Shown in pieces: positions 1 through 6,128 of a stretch of 6,804 nucleotides of DNA. A program made the translations under genes and the position numbers. The notes beneath the pieces were generated by a model. That model saw only the letters and a program-made list of their open reading frames with translations. It was not told the DNA's origin and searched no databases. How positions within the stretch are numbered: position 1 is the stretch's first letter; the number at the start of each line of letters is the position of its first letter. The DNA is from GCA-002701455 sp964342575. Its GTDB lineage: Bacteria > Pseudomonadota > Alphaproteobacteria > Thalassobaculales > Thalassobaculaceae. The stretch lies in the NCBI GenBank assembly GCA_964342575.1, contig CAYFGZ010000156.1, forward strand, positions 1-6,804. Reading direction: 5' to 3'.

Positions 1-544
1 GATTATGTGGCTGAGAAATTGCTTTAACAGCAATCTGTTCAAATTCTTTTTGGTAGAGCCGTCGGTATTGGGCCGGAAACAACATAGTAAAGTTGAAATG
101 TGCATAGTCGTAAGGCGATAAATTGTTCGCGGCAGAAATTCGCAGTCTTTGCATGGTGGAGATATAGTCGTCAGCATAACTCCAAGGATTGATAAGAATC
201 AGGCTTTTGACCCGTTTGTTAAGCATGTATGCGGTAGCAAGACCGATGCCGCACCCTGTGGAATGGCATAATAGATTCGCAGATTCAATAGCCAATGAAT
301 CCAAAACCGTCGCAACTTCATTCGCTCTGTTTGGAATACTCAAGTCATAATTGCCAGAACCTAGGTGACTTCGACCAGTGCCAATTTGATCGTAGCGAAT
401 GACATTAAATTTTTTAGACAGTAAGTCTATCAACGCGTTGACCCCTCTGGGTCCTCTACTCTGAGGCAATAGCATGATAAGTGGCTCACCCCTTCCATCC
501 ATTTGATAAAAGATTGAGCCCTCTGTTGATTCTGCAAATGGCAC
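1..544 (-). CDS. Alpha/beta hydrolase, C-terminus cut by window edge
   Basis: A serine hydrolase of the alpha/beta-hydrolase fold, probably an esterase or lactonase acting in the cytoplasm. 181 codons are visible and the frame is still open at the left edge; members are usually about 260-290 residues, so the cap end and the acid/His part of the triad lie outside. Visible motifs are the strand PLIMLLP (21-27) followed by QSRGPRG where the oxyanion loop is expected, YDQIGTGRS (51-59), which fits the family D-x-x-G-x-G-x-S turn, and the nucleophile elbow C-H-S-T-G with Ser95. I chose the GTG start at 544 because AAGGGA lies 9 nt upstream (559-554) and the N-terminus MPFAESTEGS leads directly into the first strand; an in-frame ATG at codon 15 would remove that strand. 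It is divergent from the SDR gene. A role in cleaving the BVMO ester product is inference. Confidence 0.86.
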   Translation of the reverse strand, partial: MPFAESTEGSIFYQMDGRGEPLIMLLPQSRGPRGVNALIDLLSKKFNVIRYDQIGTGRSHLGSGNYDLSIPNRANEVATVLDSLAIESANLLCHSTGCGIGLATAYMLNKRVKSLILINPWSYADDYISTMQRLRISAANNLSPYDYAHFNFTMLFPAQYRRLYQKEFEQIAVKAISQPHN

Positions 545-659
545 TAGAAATGTTCCCTTGTTGGCGTCTATTTTTTTATGGTACTGGCAGGCCAAGGATA
601 AATAAATGATGAAAACCTTCCTTGTCCAAAATTAGAAGAATTTATGATTAAAGAGGCTA

Positions 660-676
660 GGTCTATATGGAAGACC
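660..676. repeat. Inverted repeat, possible operator half-sites
   Basis: GGTCT (660-664) and AGACC (672-676) form a perfect 5-bp inverted repeat with a 7-nt spacer, about 20 bp upstream of the putative -10 hexamer of the SDR gene. The size and place suit a dimeric regulator, but a repeat this short also occurs by chance. No regulator family can be assigned. Confidence 0.25.
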
Positions 677-695
677 GTAATCTCCTACCAGTTTT

Positions 696-723
696 TATAC
701 TATCAGGTATTGGCAATAGATAG
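696..723 (+). promoter_or_regulatory. Putative -10 box with overlapping palindromic operator
   Basis: TATACT at 696-701 matches the sigma-70 -10 consensus in five of six positions and would start transcription near 708. No matching -35 hexamer stands 16-18 bp upstream. Just downstream is the perfect palindrome TATTG-G-CAATA (708-718), flanked by CTATC (700-704) and GATAG (719-723), which are also complementary but unevenly spaced. A palindrome at the expected start site suggests a repressor site for the SDR gene. This is inference from position and symmetry. Confidence 0.35.
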
Positions 724-758
724 CAGGCAGTTAACTATCGGATAAATTATTACATTCC

Positions 759-765
759 AAAGGAG
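759..765 (+). promoter_or_regulatory. Shine-Dalgarno site that sets the SDR start
   Basis: AAAGGAG lies 8 nt before TTG at 774 and 11 nt before an in-frame GTG at 777. The spacing favours the TTG, although GTG is possible and would remove one residue only. No ATG is available before the Rossmann strand. Confidence 0.7.
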
Positions 766-773
766 ATCAGGAA

Positions 774-1505
774 TTGGTGGGGGAAATAGCAGTTATTCTT
801 GGAGTTGGCGCAGAGGACGGTATAGGTGGCGCTCTTTGTAAAAGAGCCGCGCAACACGGTTATCATGTTGTTGCGGTTGGTCGTACACAAAAAAAATTGA
901 CGAGAGTTGTGGAAGTGATTGTTTCTAACGGGGGAGATGCAAGCGGTATTACAGCAGATCTTTCACAAGAACGGGAGATTGTTTCAGTATTTGAACAAAT
1001 CGATGCTTTAGGTGGACAACTTTCTTTTGTTAGTTATAACGCAGGAAACTCTTTTAGGCAGGAAACGGCCAACATTACAGCAAGCTTTTTTGAAGAGGCT
1101 TGGCGGATATGTTGTCTCGGAGGTTTTGTAGCGGGACGTGAAGCAGCAAAAAGGCTTAGCAAGCAGGGGGTGGGGACTATTATTTACACCGGTGCCACAG
1201 CTTCTATCAAGGCGCGACCACCATTCTTAGCATTTGCTTCTGCCAAATTTGGGCTTAGGGCCGTTGCCGCGGGGTTAGCAAGAGAGTTTGGTCCTCAGGG
1301 AGTGCACATTGCACATGTTATAATAGATGGAGGTATTAATGGTGAAATCATTCGTGACAGGGCGCCGGATCGTATAGCTACTGCAGGCGAAAATGGGATG
1401 CTCCTGCCCCATACTATTGCAGAGTCATATTGGCAATTGCATCTTCAACATCCATCGGCCTGGAGTTTCGAGTTGGACTTAAGGCCGTTTAAGGAGGTTT
1501 TTTAA
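774..1505 (+). CDS. SDR-family protein with Phe at the catalytic Tyr position
   Basis: A 243-residue short-chain dehydrogenase/reductase-fold protein, full length for the family. IAVILGVG (5-12) begins the Rossmann fold, with the glycine motif G10-x-G12-x-x-x-G16-x-G18. Arg37 after the second strand suggests NADP(H). N89-A90-G91 is the usual NAG motif. At the active site the usual Y-x-x-x-K is F154-A-S-A-K158, and the stretch TGATAS (139-144) stands where the catalytic Ser is expected, apparently without Ser in register. The tail (W230 to F243, with ELDLRP) resembles a recurrent ending of this subgroup. As I recall, the CDD subgroup SDR_c10 is described as having Phe for Tyr with the Lys kept, so this is probably a subgroup trait and not a recent mutation. 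It may bind a nucleotide and catalyse a non-standard reaction, or serve another role; function unknown. It starts with TTG and ends in TAA. Confidence 0.9.
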   Translation: MVGEIAVILGVGAEDGIGGALCKRAAQHGYHVVAVGRTQKKLTRVVEVIVSNGGDASGITADLSQEREIVSVFEQIDALGGQLSFVSYNAGNSFRQETANITASFFEEAWRICCLGGFVAGREAAKRLSKQGVGTIIYTGATASIKARPPFLAFASAKFGLRAVAAGLAREFGPQGVHIAHVIIDGGINGEIIRDRAPDRIATAGENGMLLPHTIAESYWQLHLQHPSAWSFELDLRPFKEVF

Positions 1506-1535
1506 TTGCTATACGTTATCAGATTAATCGTTTGA
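1491..1535 (+). other. Perfect Shine-Dalgarno and 9-codon TTG mini-ORF at the SDR end
   Basis: AAGGAGGT (1491-1498) lies inside the last codons of the SDR gene (K240-E-V). Seven nt later, directly after the TAA stop, TTG at 1506 opens a frame of nine codons (MLYVIRLIV) ending at TGA 1533-1535. It could be a short leader peptide, the relic of a lost coupled gene, or a by-product of the codons for the KEV tail. The rest of the gap up to 1629 holds no longer frame, no clear terminator and no strong promoter; TATAAA at 1602-1607 lacks a good -35. Confidence 0.2.
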
Positions 1536-1629
1536 TTGTAGCAGGAGACGAAATCAATAAGTATTATAACAAAGAATAATTTCCGGTACTGGGGATCGTA
1601 GTATAAATTTTTGACAGAGTTGGAATATC

Positions 1630-2880
1630 ATGAATAGCCAATTTTTGCGTAACCCAGTAGTTCAACGAAATTTGGTACTAGCCGCCTCTTTAATTTTCAT
1701 GATTATTGGGACGGGTAGCGTGTATTTTATAGTGGTGGCACTAAAACCAATTAGTCTGGAGTTTGAATGGCCGCGGGCAGTACCCTCTTTTGCTTATGCG
1801 CTGCAGTATTTTGCAGCCGGATTTGGCGGCATTTTGATGGGATATTGGTTGGATAAACTGGGAATGGGTGTTCCAGCGTTTATCGGCGGGTCTATGCTCG
1901 GTTTAGGTTCGGTGTTAACCAGCTATGTATCCAGCCCATGGCATCTTTATGTAATCTACGGGCTTGTTATGGGGCTTTTGGGACGTTCTACTCTTTTTAC
2001 ACCCTTAACAGCCAACATAACCCTTTGGTTTGAACACAACAAAAGTAGGGCTGTTGGTATAGTGGGATCTGGTCAAGCTTTGGCAGGAGCGGTATGGCCT
2101 CCCATCTTTCAATACTGCTTTGATTGGGTTGGTTGGCGACAAACAGCATTTTGGTATGGCATATTTTGTCTTTTAACCATGTTGCCTCTAGCACTAATAC
2201 TTAAACAAAAGCCCCCAGAAAACAAGGTACTTTCAGGCTCGGATGATACAGGTAATATTTCTGCAATTACCGCGTCAGAAAGTTTGCTTAATATAAAGCC
2301 TCTGACGCTTCAGGTTGTTCTGTCGGTGGCGTCGATTGGCTGTTGTGTGGCAATGGCATTGCCATTGGCACACTTGATAGCGCATGTTAGCGACCTTGGA
2401 TATGACTACTCCGTGGGTGCACAACTGTTATCACTAATGTTAGCTGCCGCTGGGGTTACCGCTTTTTTTGGCGTTGGGTTTTTGGGCCGAAGATATGGTG
2501 GTCTTAGGACTATTTTTATTTTCTCCAGTATACAAGCTACTTTCTTGGCCGCTTTGATTTTTGTTGATAATCTGTTCGCCATCTATCTTGTAGCGATTTG
2601 TTTTGGCGTTGGATATGGGGGGGTGCTCCCGTGTTATCCAGTGATAGTGCGCGAGTACCTTCCTGTTGCGGAGGTAGGAAGACGGACGGCGGTGGTCATT
2701 CTGTGTGCGGGCGGTGGAATGGCTTTAGGGTCGTGGCTTGGGGGAGAATTATTTGATGCTACCGGCTCTTATACTCTGGCTTTTGCAATTGGAGTGGGCT
2801 TCAATCTGTTCAATCTACTAATTATAGGAAACCTCATTTCCCGCGGCCGATCCGGAAGAAGTATTGAAAGTTTCAGCTAG
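1630..2880 (+). CDS. MFS transporter, monocarboxylate/oxalate-formate type
   Basis: A 416-residue inner-membrane carrier of the major facilitator superfamily, usual length, with about twelve hydrophobic helices (roughly 15-37, 51-73, 81-100, 104-124, 141-161, 172-191, 228-250, 264-285, 292-312, 315-340, 352-372 and 380-402). The hydrophilic stretch 192-226 is the central loop between the two six-helix halves. The turn EFEWPRAVPS (44-53), the loop G71-Y-W-L-D-K-L-G and the segment SRAVGIVGSG (139-148) followed by PP (157-158) resemble the monocarboxylate and oxalate/formate transporter branch. A proton-coupled organic acid substrate is therefore likely, but uptake versus export and the exact substrate are unknown. 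ATG at 1630 has only a weak upstream site (GTTGGA), so expression may be low or the start uncertain. It follows the SDR gene after 124 bp on the same strand and faces the BVMO tail to tail. Confidence 0.9.
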   Translation: MNSQFLRNPVVQRNLVLAASLIFMIIGTGSVYFIVVALKPISLEFEWPRAVPSFAYALQYFAAGFGGILMGYWLDKLGMGVPAFIGGSMLGLGSVLTSYVSSPWHLYVIYGLVMGLLGRSTLFTPLTANITLWFEHNKSRAVGIVGSGQALAGAVWPPIFQYCFDWVGWRQTAFWYGIFCLLTMLPLALILKQKPPENKVLSGSDDTGNISAITASESLLNIKPLTLQVVLSVASIGCCVAMALPLAHLIAHVSDLGYDYSVGAQLLSLMLAAAGVTAFFGVGFLGRRYGGLRTIFIFSSIQATFLAALIFVDNLFAIYLVAICFGVGYGGVLPCYPVIVREYLPVAEVGRRTAVVILCAGGGMALGSWLGGELFDATGSYTLAFAIGVGFNLFNLLIIGNLISRGRSGRSIESFS

Positions 2881-2890
2881 CAGGGTAGCT

Positions 2891-4504
2891 TCATGTAAAG
2901 CGCAATTCTTTGTATCCCTTGTTTGCTACCTGGTCACATCGTTCGCGATACTCGGGTGCCGTTCCGCTGTAGCGCACTATTCTGCGCGTCTGCTTTCCTT
3001 CGACATTCATATTAATTCCAGTCATCCACGAGTCAATTTCATTGGAAAGCAATCCTTGGGCTTTTTCATGAACGAAAGCGTGCCAATTTTCAACAGCCTC
3101 CGCTGGGGCTTCCGCAGCATTAATTTTTCGTTCTGTTATATGCCCAATAAGATCGCTGATCCATTCAACGCTATATTCAATACTACGGGGATTGTTTCCG
3201 AGAGCGGCGTGTGGGCCTAACACCATAAACATATTAGGGAATTCGTCTACCATTACTCCAACAAATGTCCTGGGGCCCTCAGCCCACTTATCTTTTAATA
3301 ATTGGCCGTTAATGCCCCTAATATCGATACGGTCGAAAGCGCCGGTTACGGCGTCAAATCCAGTAGCATAAATTATTACGTCAAATTCAAAGTCCCTGTT
3401 TTCGGTTTTTATTCCAGTTTCAGTGATCCGTTGTATTGGATCATTCAGCATACTTACCAATTCAACATTGGGCTTATTGTAAACCTCATAATAATAAGTT
3501 TCCTGAGGAACACGTCGAGTGCCGAACCCGTGATCTTTTGGTATCAGCATTTCAGCAATTTCCGGATCTTTTACTCGCTCACGAATTTTGTTAGCAACGA
3601 AATCAGACATTAGTTTGTTGGCATCTCTGTCAATCAGCATGTCTCTAAAGTTACCTTGCCAAATTCCAAACCCTTTTCCGGCGTATCGATCTTCATAAAA
3701 TTCAATACGTTCTTTTTCACTCACTTCAAATGTTCCTCTTGGATCGATGGTATGAACGAAGCACGCGGCGGTTTGTCGACATAGCTCGAATAGTTCTGGG
3801 TAACTGCCTCTTATTTTTGACATCTCTTCGTCGGATATTGGTCCATTATGTAGGGGCGTACACCAATTGGGCCGACGCTGGAATACTGTAAGATGACTTG
3901 CTGTCTTTGAAATATCTTGAATTGCTTGAACACCACTAGCACCAGTTCCAATTACTGCCACCCGTTTACCGTGGTAGTCGATATCTTCCTTTGGCCAGAG
4001 ACCGGTGTGACACCAAGGGCCTTTAAAGTCTTCGATGCCTGGAAAACGAGGCATAGTTGGCGTAGATAACAAACCAATAGCGGTTACCAGAAAGCGAGTC
4101 GTGTATCGACCACCGCCTTCAATACCTACCTCCCATGTGCTGTTTTTTTTATCATAATGTGCGTAAGATACCCGTGTTGAAAACCTTATGTCCCGCCGAA
4201 GATCAAATTTGTCTGCAAAATAATTGCAATACCTTTCTATCTCTGGTTGTCCCGAGAAATGTTCTGTCCAGTCCCATTCATCCAATAATTCTTTGGAAAA
4301 AGAATAACCGTAGGAATAACTTTCCGAATCAAAACGTGCTCCCGGATAACGATTCCAATACCAGGTTCCTCCCACTCCTGTACCAGACTCGAGAACTAGG
4401 GCGTTAAGGCCACGCTCCCTTAATCTATAAAGCTGATACATTCCAGACATGCCTGCGCCAATTATTATGGCATCTACATCCAGATTAGAGGTTTTTAGAC
4501 TCAT
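2891..4504 (-). CDS. Type I Baeyer-Villiger monooxygenase (flavoprotein)
   Basis: A 537-residue FAD- and NADPH-dependent monooxygenase that inserts one oxygen of O2 beside a ketone to give an ester or lactone; full length for the cyclohexanone/phenylacetone monooxygenase group. The FAD Rossmann motif is G16-A-G-M-S-G21. The first fingerprint G45-G-x-W-x4-Y-P-G-x3-D59 is complete, and so is the type I BVMO fingerprint F160-x-G-x3-H166-x3-W170-P171. The NADPH motif is G186-T-G-A-S-G191 with Q209-R-R nearby. GTRR (328-331) holds the Arg expected to match the catalytic Arg of phenylacetone monooxygenase, and ATGFD (380-384) follows. All catalytic elements are present, so it should be active; its ketone cannot be predicted. 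Its ATG overlaps the stop of the small ORF (TAATG) and its own ribosome site is weak (AAGGGGG about 17 nt upstream), which implies translational coupling as the last gene of the TTT operon. Stop TGA. Confidence 0.95.
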   Translation of the reverse strand: MSLKTSNLDVDAIIIGAGMSGMYQLYRLRERGLNALVLESGTGVGGTWYWNRYPGARFDSESYSYGYSFSKELLDEWDWTEHFSGQPEIERYCNYFADKFDLRRDIRFSTRVSYAHYDKKNSTWEVGIEGGGRYTTRFLVTAIGLLSTPTMPRFPGIEDFKGPWCHTGLWPKEDIDYHGKRVAVIGTGASGVQAIQDISKTASHLTVFQRRPNWCTPLHNGPISDEEMSKIRGSYPELFELCRQTAACFVHTIDPRGTFEVSEKERIEFYEDRYAGKGFGIWQGNFRDMLIDRDANKLMSDFVANKIRERVKDPEIAEMLIPKDHGFGTRRVPQETYYYEVYNKPNVELVSMLNDPIQRITETGIKTENRDFEFDVIIYATGFDAVTGAFDRIDIRGINGQLLKDKWAEGPRTFVGVMVDEFPNMFMVLGPHAALGNNPRSIEYSVEWISDLIGHITERKINAAEAPAEAVENWHAFVHEKAQGLLSNEIDSWMTGINMNVEGKQTRRIVRYSGTAPEYRERCDQVANKGYKELRFT

Positions 4505-4638
4505 TATTTAAACTTTTTTGCCCCCTTCGTTTTGAGCGACGGTTTAACCATAAAACCAACAATGCCTCCAACGTTATCATACTGTATATTGTTAGGCTGC
4601 TCGAGTGAGTGTTTCGTATTGTAGAATAAACGTTCCAT
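4504..4638 (-). CDS. Small 44-residue ORF between tctA and the BVMO
   Basis: Not recognised. The frame opens with ATG at 4638, three nt after the tctA stop, preceded by GGTGA, which matches the 3' part of a Shine-Dalgarno sequence at a proper distance. It ends with TAA at 4506-4504, whose last A is the first base of the BVMO start. It thus fills the gap exactly, the usual sign of a real operon gene. The product starts MERLFYNTKHSLEQ, has one short apolar stretch (VGGIVGFMV, 23-31, too short for a normal membrane helix) and ends in a basic tail with seven Lys (from residue 32, KPSLKTKGAKKFK). No Cys, signal peptide or known motif is seen. It lies in the same frame as tctA, separated by TGA and one codon, so a readthrough extension or a relic of a longer gene is the alternative. 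Its role may be only to couple translation to the BVMO. Confidence 0.55.
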   Translation of the reverse strand: MERLFYNTKHSLEQPNNIQYDNVGGIVGFMVKPSLKTKGAKKFK

Positions 4639-4641
4639 GGT

Positions 4642-6117
4642 TCACCGTTTTGTAATGAGCCGCACGATATTTGAACCAAACAAACCAAGAAAAGCGAGTA
4701 ATAAAAAGACTGCTGCTAGCGGTTGGGTAAAAATAAGCCACCATTTTCCCTCGAACATCATTAAAGAGTTTTGCAAATTTGTCTCTACCATTTCCCCTAA
4801 AATTAGTCCCACGGCTATTGGGGCAACGGAGAAACCAAAACGTCGCACTACATAGCCGATAATGCCAAATAACATTACCAGCCAGACGTCCAGCATTGAA
4901 TTGCTGAGCGCATAAGCACCTATAATTGATAAGCAAAAGACTATGGGCCATAAAATGGCTGTGGGCACGAGAGAAATTCTAGCGAATATTTTTGCAGCAT
5001 ATAGTCCCATAAACATAAACATTAGGTTTGCAAGAAACATTGCACCGAATATTGAGTAAACTTTATCGACTTGCTCGGTGAAAAGATACGGCCCAGGCCG
5101 AAGGCCATGCACCATTAAGCCTACTAGGATAATTGCGGTAGTTCCGCTTCCAGGGATACCAAGGACCATGGTCGGTACCATAGCACCTCCAGTGGCTGCA
5201 TTATTTGCTGCCTCTGCACCGGCGATTCCTTCCACTGATCCCTTACCAAACTCTTCTGGCTTTTTAGACCAGCGTTTCGCCTCGGCATACCCTATCATTG
5301 ATGCAACTGTCGCCCCTTCGGCTGGTAAAATGCCAATAAATGTTCCTATACCACATGATCGAACAATTGTTTTCCATATGCGTTTGTAATCCAACATCGT
5401 CGGTAACAAAACTGCCTTCATAGTCATAGCGTTAACTACCTCGTTCACGCGTTTTGACTGAACAAGTAGTTCTGATAAAGCAAATAGACCGATCATCACG
5501 GGAACGAAACTCAGTCCTTCGTAGAGTTCGTAATTGCCGAACATGAACCGTTCGATTCCCGTGGCCTTTTCGGCTCCTATAGTAGCTAACCAAACACCAA
5601 AGCAACCTCCAATGAGGTTCTTTATAGCACCACCAGCACTTATGGTAGCCAACATAGAAAGTCCAAATAAAGTGAGTGCGAAATATTCGGGTGGGCGGAA
5701 CTCATAAGCAACACGGGCAAGCATTGGAGCTGCTATACATAAGATAATGACCGAAAATATGCCACCAATAGTGCTCGCAATCACTGCAATCCCGAGAGCT
5801 CTTCCCGCTTCGCCCTTTTGGGCTAGAGGGTATCCGTCAAAGGTAGTAGCTGCCGCCGCCGAAGTTCCCGGCGTATTTATCAAAATAGCAGTAATGGAAC
5901 CGGCAAAGGTGGCAGAAACATAGATCGTCGCCAGTACCGTAATTGCATGCACAGGATCCATTGTAAGTGTGAACGGTAACAGCAGGGCAGCACCTGTCGT
6001 CGCGCCCAAGCCGGGTAAGACACCCAGAATCACTCCCAAAATTGTAGTGATGAAAATTAAAAAAATAAGATAAGGATCTAGAAATACAGATCCCATGGCC
6101 ATTAGTGCATCAATCAT
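4642..6117 (-). CDS. tctA: TTT transporter large membrane subunit, TctA family
   Basis: The 491-residue large inner-membrane subunit of a tripartite tricarboxylate transporter, which with TctB and a periplasmic binding protein drives secondary uptake of organic acids. The length is usual and the protein is hydrophobic throughout. Family motifs are GVLPGLGATTG (32-42), the conserved segment INTPGTSAAAATTFDGYP (80-97), the second loop GILPAEGAT (262-270), then FGKGSVEGIAGAEAANNA (290-307) and LGIPGSG (319-325). The internal repeat normally has P-G-x-G in both halves; here the second copy reads P-A-E-G. The ATG at 6117 has GGA eight to ten nt upstream, 11 nt after the tctB stop, so the two are co-transcribed. 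The substrate is unknown: TTT systems carry citrate, other di- and tricarboxylates, terephthalate and more, and the binding protein sets specificity. Confidence 0.96.
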   Translation of the reverse strand: MIDALMAMGSVFLDPYLIFLIFITTILGVILGVLPGLGATTGAALLLPFTLTMDPVHAITVLATIYVSATFAGSITAILINTPGTSAAAATTFDGYPLAQKGEAGRALGIAVIASTIGGIFSVIILCIAAPMLARVAYEFRPPEYFALTLFGLSMLATISAGGAIKNLIGGCFGVWLATIGAEKATGIERFMFGNYELYEGLSFVPVMIGLFALSELLVQSKRVNEVVNAMTMKAVLLPTMLDYKRIWKTIVRSCGIGTFIGILPAEGATVASMIGYAEAKRWSKKPEEFGKGSVEGIAGAEAANNAATGGAMVPTMVLGIPGSGTTAIILVGLMVHGLRPGPYLFTEQVDKVYSIFGAMFLANLMFMFMGLYAAKIFARISLVPTAILWPIVFCLSIIGAYALSNSMLDVWLVMLFGIIGYVVRRFGFSVAPIAVGLILGEMVETNLQNSLMMFEGKWWLIFTQPLAAVFLLLAFLGLFGSNIVRLITKR

Positions 6118-6128
6118 TTCTTATTCCA

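Larger units (their letters stand above)
545..773. promoter_or_regulatory. Divergent intergenic control region
   Basis: 229 bp between the minus-strand hydrolase and the plus-strand SDR. I find no convincing gene in it. It is AT-rich and must hold the start signals of both divergent genes. Visible elements are an inverted repeat GGTCT-N7-AGACC (660-676), a near-consensus -10 hexamer on the plus strand (696-701), an 11-bp palindrome (708-718) and the SDR ribosome-binding site (759-765). No good -35 hexamer is evident for either direction, which would fit activator-dependent promoters but does not prove it. No regulator gene lies in the window. Confidence 0.55.

Noticed and set aside
1611..1616. 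TTGACA as a -35 box for the MFS gene
   Set aside because: The sequence is perfect but sits only about 14 nt before the ATG, so the -10 and start site would fall inside the gene. It is probably chance.
1997..2194. 65-codon minus-strand frame inside the MFS gene
   Set aside because: It is antisense to MFS helices 4-6 and has no homology or ribosome site that I can recognise.
2875..2890. AGCTA-N6-TAGCT stem as a bidirectional terminator
   Set aside because: Five pairs with no U-tract on either side are too weak to call a terminator.
2864..3220. 118-codon plus-strand open frame with an apolar start
   Set aside because: It begins within the last MFS codons and lies antisense to the well-conserved BVMO C-terminal domain. 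It has no ribosome site and no recognisable domain.
3302..3613. 103-codon plus-strand frame inside the BVMO
   Set aside because: It is fully antisense to conserved BVMO sequence, including ATGFD and GTRR; a shadow frame.
4135..4407. 90-codon plus-strand frame opposite the BVMO N-terminus
   Set aside because: It is antisense to the first BVMO fingerprint and has no start signal of its own.
4485..4688. 67-codon minus-strand frame spanning the tctA/BVMO junction
   Set aside because: It overlaps the ends of both real genes in another frame. The 44-codon frame at 4504-4638 fits both junctions far better.
4592..4951. 119-codon minus-strand frame and an opposing 72-codon plus-strand frame within the tctA 3' end
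   Set aside because: Both lie on top of tctA sequence coding for its conserved C-terminal helices; shadow frames.
5078..5389. 103-codon plus-strand frame opposite tctA
   Set aside because: It is antisense to the conserved EAANNA and LGIPGSG segments, and its Pro/Ala-rich content mirrors that coding strand.
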